DNA from: Prosthecobacter sp. SYSU 5D2
GTDB taxonomy: Bacteria > Verrucomicrobiota > Verrucomicrobiia > Verrucomicrobiales > Verrucomicrobiaceae
NCBI RefSeq assembly: GCF_039655865.1
Contig: NZ_JBBYXL010000011.1
Coordinates: 62,001 to 126,000, forward strand
Direction of reading: 5' to 3'
Length of the DNA stretch: 64,000 bases
This document shows, one piece after another, positions 53,972 to 61,020 of this stretch; position 1 is the stretch's first letter, and each line of letters starts with the position of its first letter. The notes under the pieces are model-generated. The model was given only the letters and a program-made list of their open reading frames with translations, was not told where the DNA came from and did not search any database. The position numbers and the translations under genes were made by a program.

Positions 53972-55243
53972 CTATGTACCATTCTTGCCTGGCATCTTAT
54001 CTGATGGATTTTCCGAAGTAAGTAACTCTTCTCGAGACTCGAAATGCTCGTTATAGCATTCTTGGTAGATTTCAGGAAATTTTTCGTGCTTTCTAAGCCT
54101 CTTAAAAAGAGGCCAGGATTTGTAAAAAACTTTATCGAAATCAGAGTCATGTTTTAGCTTTTTCATATATTCGAAAGCCACATCCCAATCGTCCTTCAAC
54201 ACAGCAACTGCAAGGCTAAACTTACCCATTGAAGAAGACCAATCGTGCTTATCTAGAAGCTTTAAACATGCTTCATCTTGCCCATTCCATTTATATGCCT
54301 GAGCTAGATTAATAACCATAATTCTCTTTGAAGCGTCACTTTTATGTTTCATTTGGTTTTGAGTGAAAAACTCTAAAACCTTTATGGATATTTGATAATT
54401 ACCTTTCTCAATGAGGGATAAAGACATGTCGTTCAGATTAGTGTCGATATTAACTAGATCATCTTTCAATAAATTACGCCAAACGACGTGAGCAAGTTTA
54501 ATCCCTATCTCATAGAGGCAATTATAGCAATTATCGAAATAACCACTTGGCATTCCAAGCGTCGTCCCAATAACTGTTCCCTGATCGATATTACATTTAT
54601 GATCACCGCAAACCTTAAGATATTGCGATGAAACTTTTCCGTCCGTATGTACAAAAAGATTTCTCCTTTCTGTGAGTTCTACAAAGTTCGGCCAACTTTC
54701 CAGTCCTTTATTAAAAGGAGTTTCCAATTTTTTCTCTAGCCACTTAAAGTGGTCGATATGACTCTTTCTCAGAACTGTTTCAATTTCCTTTTCGATAATA
54801 AACTCACGTGCCGCATCAATACTTTCAAAATTCTGGAGTTCCGAAAATGATAATTGCCGTTCAGATAAATCCAAGATCGAAGGTTGAACTTCGAGGATAA
54901 ATCGTATCAATTTCCCAAGAAATGCATCATAGGTGCATACCAAAGCCACTAGTAAATTTCGAGGCATCAGCCGATGAGCCGATCTCATGCTCATAAGTTG
55001 CGAATTCAGACGTCGGTAGTCTGATATTTTGGAAGGAGGGATGTTAAATCGGAGTAGCTCCTCAGTATCTTCAACTTCAGTTCCATACTTTTGAGCGAAC
55101 TCTTTCATTTCTCGCTCTTTCTCCATGGTAATATAGGTGAAGAGCATCATAGAGCCCTCAAGAGAAACTTTGATTGCCTCAAGTTCTTCGGCGTACTGAT
55201 GAAGCGCTGCTACAAGTCTTCTAGCGGGAGATTCGGGGCTCAT
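53972..55243 (-). CDS. HEPN-motif protein with helical-repeat tail, AT-rich island
   Basis: This 423-residue protein begins with a long helical region (1-180). The motif R194-N195-x3-H199 follows in ELTERRNLFVHTDG, the RNxxxH type used by HEPN RNases. A short Cys/His-containing patch comes next (CGDHKCN, CYNCLYEIG; about 212-247). The C-terminal half (about 265-400) looks like TPR helices (LAQAYKWNGQDEACLKLLDKHDW). HEPN proteins often serve in phage defence or toxin-antitoxin systems as RNases. No clear partner other than the GIY-YIG-like gene exists. The AT-rich DNA suggests horizontal origin. Function is unproven. Confidence 0.6.
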   Translation of the reverse strand: MSPESPARRLVAALHQYAEELEAIKVSLEGSMMLFTYITMEKEREMKEFAQKYGTEVEDTEELLRFNIPPSKISDYRRLNSQLMSMRSAHRLMPRNLLVALVCTYDAFLGKLIRFILEVQPSILDLSERQLSFSELQNFESIDAAREFIIEKEIETVLRKSHIDHFKWLEKKLETPFNKGLESWPNFVELTERRNLFVHTDGKVSSQYLKVCGDHKCNIDQGTVIGTTLGMPSGYFDNCYNCLYEIGIKLAHVVWRNLLKDDLVNIDTNLNDMSLSLIEKGNYQISIKVLEFFTQNQMKHKSDASKRIMVINLAQAYKWNGQDEACLKLLDKHDWSSSMGKFSLAVAVLKDDWDVAFEYMKKLKHDSDFDKVFYKSWPLFKRLRKHEKFPEIYQECYNEHFESREELLTSENPSDKMPGKNGT

Positions 55244-55551
55244 ATATTCATCTTATTACATCAATATTTTATTGATCAATATTATTTTATTTATTCTTAA
55301 TAGAATACTGTTTTTGTAATATTCGATAAGGTGCTAGGCGAATGGTGAGAATTTGAGTTCAAAGTGTTGATTATCAGCAATTATTTCATGAATTACTGAC
55401 TCCGGCGTGTGCGCGTTTGGCGGCATCGATTTGATGGTGGGTGGATGACGGTGCAAGCGCTGCGATCCAGTGGGAGAGAGAATTGGGGGTAGCGGGGTCA
55501 GGTAATATTTTGAAGATCAGGATGAGGGGTGGGAGCGTGGGCGGGGTGTCT
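55244..55551. other. AT-rich upstream region of the HEPN gene
   Basis: About 300 bases, very AT-rich from 55250 to 55330 and probably holding the promoter of the minus-strand gene. The rest shows no gene. The composition turns GC-rich at about 55440, where the hairpin region begins. Confidence 0.5.
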
Positions 55552-56266
55552 CGCCCTTTTGGGGCTCTGGGTCCTTTAGGAGGTGCGGCACCTTCCCCAG
55601 GGCTGCGCTACGCTTGCCCTGGGCTTCGTTGTTTCGCCCCTTTGGGGCTGGGGGATAAAAGGGGATAGCGTGGGGTCTGGAATTGCTGTCTGGCAGCATT
55701 TTCAACCGAGAGGTACACCGCTGGCATCCCTCTGGGATGCGACCTTGAGAACGAGGGTTGAGCCCTTTACCAGGAGTGCGCTTCGCTTACTCCTGGCTAC
55801 CTGCGGGGATGCCTCCGGCATCCAAAAACGGGTTCAGGAAGCGATTCTTGTCAGATATGAACTTTCACTCGTATCTCACCCATCTGACAACAGAACCAGG
55901 AGTAGTCGCGTCCTTTTTGACAGGATATCGTCATCTGGCCGGGTTCAGGCGTCACTTCGTGACGCACCCCTTGGAAAGCGAAATCGCCGACATCATTCCG
56001 GGGGTTAAAAACGCCCCGGCTACGGATCAAATGTCGCTTCGCGACAGCAAACTGTTACCCAACGGTGCAGGTTGAGCGAGGCGGGTGGGGAGCGCACGCG
56101 CCCTCGCGTGCTAGGGAAGGCGCCCCCGCCTTCCGTCGAAGCTCCATGAGGTTCAGCTATCGGGGGGTGTGCCTTCAGAGGGTACCTGGAAGGCCGTGGC
56201 GCGAGGGCGCACCACGGAACACGCGGGGGCGCGTGTGCTCCCCTTGCGTCGCTGCGCCCGCAAGGG
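55552..56266. repeat. Non-coding array of at least ten short GC-rich hairpins
   Basis: Perfect stems can be listed: 55596-55623 (CCCAGGGC), 55636-55648 (GCCCC), 55724-55740 (GCATCCC), 55770-55796 (CCAGGAGT), 55807-55823 (GGATGCC), 55949-55965 (GCGTCAC), 56032-56046 (TGTCGC), 56094-56111 (GCACGCG), 56115-56134 (GGAAGGCG), 56219-56236 (ACACGCG) and 56241-56266 (CCCTTGCG). The two hairpins at 55596 and 55770 have different stems but nearly the same loop (GCGCTACGCTT and GCGCTTCGCTT). Stop codons and changing frames argue against a protein. Confidence 0.8.
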
Positions 56267-56435
56267 CGTGGTCCATCTCCACTCCCCGCAGGGCACGGCA
56301 CCTCCGGCTCGCGTCAACAACGGCAAAACGGATGGCAAAAAGATGTCTGGTAAAAGATAAAGAGGGGGATGTTTTCCATTTTTTACCAAACAACTTTTTG
56401 CCAGTCTCAGACGGTTTTAATCCCATGGACGCTGT

Positions 56436-56467
56436 CAGACACAGGCGGGACGCCCGTGCTCCATGCT
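56436..56467. repeat. 32-nt dispersed repeat, copy 2
   Basis: Identical over 32 bases to 23760-23791. It lies just beyond the 3' end of the minus-strand secreted NlpC/P60-like gene, after the hairpin array. Confidence 0.85.
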
Positions 56468-56504
56468 GAGATTCCGGGATTGCCCATATTGAGGCTAAAT
56501 CGGA

Positions 56505-57857
56505 TCAGCTTTTGCGGGTGACCTGGATGTCCTGGCGGATTTTCAGGCGACCGAGGGGGTGCTGGCCGATGAGCCAGACTTGGAGGGTGCCGGGTTTTTT
56601 TAGCAGGTGGGCGGGGATGGTGGCTTGGCCTTGGCGGCGCTGCTCGGGGGTGAGGACGAGGGGGTGGCGGCCGTAGCTGTCGGCTTCGTTATAGAGATAG
56701 ATGGCGGCGATCTCGATGTTTTCGGAGGTGAAGTGGACGGTCCAATCCTTCTCTATTGGGGCGGTGCCGGGGGGGAGGCGGAGGTGGAGGTCGGCAATGG
56801 CGAACTGGCAGGCAGGACTGGGGGTGCCGTCGGGTCTAACCATGTGTGCGGTGTAGTTGCCGCAGGTGGTGAAGGTGCGTTCCACCAGGCCGGGACGGGT
56901 GAGGGGGATCTCTTCCACGGGTTTTCCATTGCGACTGATGACGAGGGTTTTGACGCCGAGGGCATCGTGGTCCATGACGTTGATTTTGACTGGCTGGCCT
57001 TTTTGATAAGGCACCCAGTCGCCGAGGTCGAGCAGGAGGGTGCGGTTGATTTGCGGTGGGGTGGCGTCTAACAAGTAGTTGGGAAAGAGGAGGGATTCGG
57101 CGCGGTTGCTGCCCCTCCAGGCATCGAGATCGGTGATGCGGAAAAGCTGTTTGTTTTTAAGTGCCAGGTGGGCGGCGAAGTCGGCAGGGCTGCGCTGGGT
57201 GGTTTTGGTGGTGGGAGGACGGCTTTCTTCGACCAGGACGGAGACGACCTGGCCCTGCTCATCTTTGGTGACGGCGGTGACCATTTCGATGTGGGAGCCG
57301 GAGGTGGCGGAGGCATGGGGGGTGTAAATGACATCACCGACCTGGGCGGCCTGCGCGGTCTGCGGCTGGACAAGCTCCACGCCCTGGCCGACGCCTGGCC
57401 CGTGGCGGCGGCTGACCTCAGGAATGGCGCACTGCAGGGCATAGCTGGTGAAGGAGGAGCAGACGGTGCCGTAGAAGCCGGCTGAGTTCGGGGTCTTGTC
57501 GGCGAGGTTTTCCGAATAAAGGACGCTGAGCGGGTTTTGGACGGCGGCCAGGAAGGTGCGCAGGTTGATGTCGAAGCCGATGTAGCGGCCCTCCGACTTG
57601 ACGCTGGAATAGGGGACGCCGGTGTATTCCTGTCCCTGCTGGAAAAAGCCGCCTTTTCGCGACGGCATGGTGCCGGCCACAGGGGTCCATTTTACCTGGG
57701 AGAGGATGTGGGCATGAGCGGCGGCGGCGGCCTGCCAGTTCTCGCGGGCAGCGACGGGCGGCTGGGGCAGCTCATCGGCGAGGGCGGCGAAGGGCGAGAG
57801 GCCGAGGATGAGCCAGGCGTGAACGCCCATGCGAGACAGGAAGGCCGGTGCGTGCAT
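56505..57857 (-). CDS. Secreted protein with NlpC/P60- or CHAP-like cysteine site
   Basis: This 450-residue protein has a leader (MGVHAWLILGLSPFAALA). A domain at about 60-240 carries a candidate Cys133 in GTVCSSFTSYALQCA and a candidate His189 in GSHIEMVTAV. The GDVIY segment (174-178) lies just before the His, the order found in NlpC/P60 or CHAP peptidases. The C-terminal half (about 270-450) is strand-rich, as in Ig-like modules. It might cut peptidoglycan peptides or other amides outside the cell. I am confident of secretion, moderately of the cysteine-peptidase fold. Confidence 0.65.
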   Translation of the reverse strand: MHAPAFLSRMGVHAWLILGLSPFAALADELPQPPVAARENWQAAAAAHAHILSQVKWTPVAGTMPSRKGGFFQQGQEYTGVPYSSVKSEGRYIGFDINLRTFLAAVQNPLSVLYSENLADKTPNSAGFYGTVCSSFTSYALQCAIPEVSRRHGPGVGQGVELVQPQTAQAAQVGDVIYTPHASATSGSHIEMVTAVTKDEQGQVVSVLVEESRPPTTKTTQRSPADFAAHLALKNKQLFRITDLDAWRGSNRAESLLFPNYLLDATPPQINRTLLLDLGDWVPYQKGQPVKINVMDHDALGVKTLVISRNGKPVEEIPLTRPGLVERTFTTCGNYTAHMVRPDGTPSPACQFAIADLHLRLPPGTAPIEKDWTVHFTSENIEIAAIYLYNEADSYGRHPLVLTPEQRRQGQATIPAHLLKKPGTLQVWLIGQHPLGRLKIRQDIQVTRKS

Positions 57858-58045
57858 AAGGCAGAGGTGACGTGGGGCCGGGAGGGAAGCTTTCAGGGGA
57901 GGCGGGTTTTGTGCCTCTTTGCGTGCAGCTTCAGGTCGATATTCTTGGTCGCTCCAGTGATGCGAGAAGACTCTGTCGAGGTTCAGGTGTTGGTTGCCAG
58001 GAAGCCGAGGTAGGGTATATTCAGATTATCAAGGAAAGACACGCC

Positions 58046-58267
58046 ATGTCACATCTGGAGATTCAAAGGCTTGAGAACCAGTTTCCCTCCTTGTCCACGG
58101 AGGCGTTTGCTGCCGCCCGTAGACGGGTTCTGGAATCTGGCCAGAGTGTGCTCCAGTCTGAAGGTGGCTTTGTCTTTCGGGTCTTTCCGGACGGAACCAA
58201 AAGGAAGCTGAAGGAAATCGACCCGCCGGTGCAGGTGGATCTGAAGAAAGTTTATATCCTTCGTTAA
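58046..58267 (+). CDS. Small protein upstream of the zeta-like kinase, candidate antitoxin
   Basis: This 73-residue protein, preceded by a good AAGGAAAG ribosome site 7-8 bases before its ATG, has an N-terminal helical half (LEIQRLENQFPSLSTEAF) and a C-terminal strand half (GGFVFRVFPDGTKRKLKEI, VDLKKVYILR). It ends five bases before the kinase start, so the two are co-translated. It is not the classic epsilon antitoxin by sequence. Its position suggests that it may be the partner of the toxin-like kinase. Confidence 0.65.
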   Translation: MSHLEIQRLENQFPSLSTEAFAAARRRVLESGQSVLQSEGGFVFRVFPDGTKRKLKEIDPPVQVDLKKVYILR

Positions 58268-58272
58268 GCCGC

Positions 58273-59019
58273 ATGGAGGCCCTCCGAATGCGAATGTTTG
58301 CCGGGCCGAATGGTTCTGGGAAAAGTGTTCTGAAGTCCTATCTGCCGACACCTCTCCTGGGGGTTTATCTGAACGCCGATGAAATCGAAACAGGCGTGAA
58401 GCACCTCGGATTTTTAGATCTCCAGGCATTTGGGGTTGAAACCACGGTGGAGGAGATCCTGCCGTTTTTCCAGGAGTCGGCTTTGCTAAAGCAGCAAGGA
58501 CGATCCGCAGCGGCTGAAGCATTACGCTTTGAGGATCATCGGCTGCATTTTCCAGGTGGAGGGATGGACTCGTACCTGGCCTCTGTGACGACGGCTTTTT
58601 TGCGCAAGAAACTGCTGCAGATGCAGATGAATTTTACCTTTGAAACGGTGATGTCCCACCCGAGCAAAGTGGATATGCTGAAACAGGCCCAAGAGGCTGG
58701 CTACCGGACTTATCTCTACTACGTGGCCACGGATGATCCGGCCATCAACATCTCGCGGGTGGAGAACCGGGTGAAGCTCAATGGGCATGATGTACCTGCT
58801 GATCTTGTGGTGAAACGATATTACCGTTCGCTGGAACTGCTGATGGAGGCCATCCGCTACACGCACCGGGCTTACATCTTTGACAATTCGACCGACAATG
58901 CTGACAACACGCATACGTGGCTGGCAGAGATCACGGACGGCAGCCGCATGGAGTTTAAGACGGAGCAGATCCCGGCGTGGTTCAAAAGGGCGGTGCTCGA
59001 CAAGGCCCAGGGCGGCTGA
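58273..59019 (+). CDS. Zeta-toxin-like P-loop kinase
   Basis: This 248-residue protein has a Walker A GPNGSGKS (11-18) and the NADEIETG motif (35-42) of the zeta toxin/UNAG kinase group. TFETVMSHPSKVDMLKQAQ, the YLYYVATDDP strand and an Arg-rich R-V-E-N-R-V segment follow. Zeta toxins phosphorylate UDP-N-acetylglucosamine and block cell wall synthesis. Many relatives are unpaired housekeeping ATPases, so toxicity is not given. The small gene 5 bases upstream is a candidate partner. Confidence 0.8.
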   Translation: MEALRMRMFAGPNGSGKSVLKSYLPTPLLGVYLNADEIETGVKHLGFLDLQAFGVETTVEEILPFFQESALLKQQGRSAAAEALRFEDHRLHFPGGGMDSYLASVTTAFLRKKLLQMQMNFTFETVMSHPSKVDMLKQAQEAGYRTYLYYVATDDPAINISRVENRVKLNGHDVPADLVVKRYYRSLELLMEAIRYTHRAYIFDNSTDNADNTHTWLAEITDGSRMEFKTEQIPAWFKRAVLDKAQGG

Positions 59020-59124
59020 CTGAATGAAAGGCACGTGGCGTCCATGGGAACAAAACCAGTTCGTACGCATGTGAATGTGTGACAAGTGGATGGGAATTGT
59101 GACGTAGCATGGTATTCATCCTTT

Positions 59125-59916
59125 ATGCCCTCTGTACTCGCCTTATTCGCCCATCCTGATGACATTGAATTCGTGGCCGCCGGCACGATGCTGCTGCTGA
59201 AGGAGCGCGGCTGGGACATGCACTACATGAACATGTGCACGGGGAATGGCGGATCGGTGGAAATGGACGGGCCGACGACGGCGCGCACGCGGCTGGCGGA
59301 GGCGGAGGAGGCGGCGCGGATTCTGGGGGCTAAGTTTTATCCGCCGATCGCGGATGATCTGGAGCTGGTTTACAGTGTGCCGCTGCTGCGCAAGGTGGCG
59401 GCGGTGGTGCGGGAGGTGAAGCCGACGATTGTGCTGACGCATTCCCCCGCCGATTACATGGAGGACCACCAGAATGCGCAACGGCTGGCATGCACGGCGG
59501 CGTTTGCGCATCCGATCCAGAATTTTGTGACGGATCCGCCGCGCGATTCCTTTCTGCATGATGTGACGGTGTATCATGCGATGCCGCACGGGCTGTGTGA
59601 TCCGCTGCGCAAATGCATCCATGCCGGGGCGTATGTGAACACGACGAAGGTGCATGCCACCAAACGCGAGGCGCTGGCAGCCCATGCCTGCCAGAAGGAC
59701 TGGCTGGACGTGACCCAAGGAATGGACTCCTACCTGGTCAGCATGGACGAGGCCTCACTGAAGGTGGGGGAGCTGTCCGGGCAGTTTAAGTATGCCGAAG
59801 GCTGGCGGCGGCATCTGCACCTGGGCTTCAGCGCAAATGCGGTGGATCCGCTCCAAGACGCGCTGGGGGAGGACTGCGTGATCAATGGAGACTATGAGGC
59901 GTGGCTGAAGGTCTGA
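59125..59916 (+). CDS. PIG-L family deacetylase
   Basis: This 263-residue protein has the LmbE/PIG-L zinc motif AHPDD (9-13), the late His in DHQNAQRLA (third ligand) and VLTHSPADYMEDH. These enzymes remove acetyl groups from N-acetylglucosaminyl compounds. The frame is open upstream to 59086, but ATG 59125 begins the usual PSVLALFAHPDD start. The neighbouring ThuA and dehydrogenase genes suggest use in sugar breakdown. Confidence 0.9.
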   Translation: MPSVLALFAHPDDIEFVAAGTMLLLKERGWDMHYMNMCTGNGGSVEMDGPTTARTRLAEAEEAARILGAKFYPPIADDLELVYSVPLLRKVAAVVREVKPTIVLTHSPADYMEDHQNAQRLACTAAFAHPIQNFVTDPPRDSFLHDVTVYHAMPHGLCDPLRKCIHAGAYVNTTKVHATKREALAAHACQKDWLDVTQGMDSYLVSMDEASLKVGELSGQFKYAEGWRRHLHLGFSANAVDPLQDALGEDCVINGDYEAWLKV

Positions 59917-59967
59917 ACCCTTGGCTTCAGACCTCGACCCGTTCAGCCCCCTTCCCTGCTTCGGCAC

Positions 59968-60972
59968 TCACTTTAAATCGGTCACCTTCACCCCTTGCTT
60001 GTAGCCTTTGAAGCCGTAAGCGGTGGGGGTGTAATCACCGACCAGGGAGACATCCGCTTGCGCGGGGACCTCGAGGCCAAGACCCCAATAAACACCGTTC
60101 ACGACAAGGCGGCGCAGGCTTTCGTTGGTGAGATCGGTGGCGGCGCCCATGGTGGTGGTGAGCACTTTGTTCTCCGTGCCTGCCCCATTTTTCACCAGGC
60201 GGGTCCAGGCGATGGGCATCATGGGATCGTTCACGGGCTGCTCCTTCTTGTCGGTGGCGCGGGGTTTGACGTGATCCGCATGTCCGGAATCGGGAGTCAT
60301 GCCTTTGAGCACCCGACCGCGCATCAGTATCTTCGCATCGGCGGGCGGATAGGCTTCATAGACATCGCTGGTGCCGAAGACATCGGTCACGCCACGCAGA
60401 AGCGGATCAGTTGCGTTTGCCTCTTCGATGACACCCTCGCAGGCCTCGAACTTGTGCTTGCCCCAGTGGCTCACCCAGGTCTCGCCCAGGACTTTTTTGC
60501 CCCAGCCGCCGTCCTGGTTCCAGTTCCAGGCGGCATAGGGGCTGTCCTTCGGGATGCCCGAAAAGGCATGGGTGCTGGTGCGCAGGGCCACGATCGGAAT
60601 GCCACGCTTCACCGCTGCATCAAACTTGCCCAACGTGGCCTCGTCCCAGTTACGGAAACGCAACAGCATGATGATGGCATCCGCAGAATCCAGTGCCGCC
60701 GGATTCGTCAGGCTACCTCCCGCTGTGGGGTCAACGGTTCCCTCCGCATCCACGGAAAACAGCACCGTGGTCTTGAAGCCATGTCGCTCGCTGAGCAGGC
60801 GCGCGAGCATGGGCATGGCCTCCTCGCTGCGGTATTCCTCATCCCCGGCCAGCAGGACGACATGCTTGCCCTTGGCCTCGCCTTTGGGTTCGTAGCTCAG
60901 GAAGTCATCGGCAGCAAAACAGGCGCTGAATAGAAGCGCGGCGGCCAGGGTCAGAAAAGTACGGCGGATCAT
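59968..60972 (-). CDS. Secreted ThuA-domain protein
   Basis: This 334-residue protein has a signal peptide (MIRRTFLTLAAALLFSACFAA); a Cys at the cleavage site might be lipidated. The ThuA (trehalose utilization-like) domain fills the rest, with HVVLLAGDEEYRSEEAMPMLARLL, the ADAIIMLLRFRNWD strand and VALRTSTHAF. ThuA domains are amidotransferase-like and common next to PVC dehydrogenases. It lies 48 bases after the dehydrogenase gene on the same strand, probably in one operon. Confidence 0.88.
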   Translation of the reverse strand: MIRRTFLTLAAALLFSACFAADDFLSYEPKGEAKGKHVVLLAGDEEYRSEEAMPMLARLLSERHGFKTTVLFSVDAEGTVDPTAGGSLTNPAALDSADAIIMLLRFRNWDEATLGKFDAAVKRGIPIVALRTSTHAFSGIPKDSPYAAWNWNQDGGWGKKVLGETWVSHWGKHKFEACEGVIEEANATDPLLRGVTDVFGTSDVYEAYPPADAKILMRGRVLKGMTPDSGHADHVKPRATDKKEQPVNDPMMPIAWTRLVKNGAGTENKVLTTTMGAATDLTNESLRRLVVNGVYWGLGLEVPAQADVSLVGDYTPTAYGFKGYKQGVKVTDLK

Positions 60973-61020
60973 AAGGGATATGGGCGGATGGATGGGATGG
61001 AAAAAGGGTGCAGCTAAAAA

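Noticed and set aside
55441-56075. Short plus-strand frames in the hairpin array
   Set aside because: They are side effects of GC-rich palindromes; they overlap each other in different frames and show no protein-like pattern.
55552-56266. CRISPR array
   Set aside because: The hairpins are not equal in sequence or spacing and no cas genes are present in the window.
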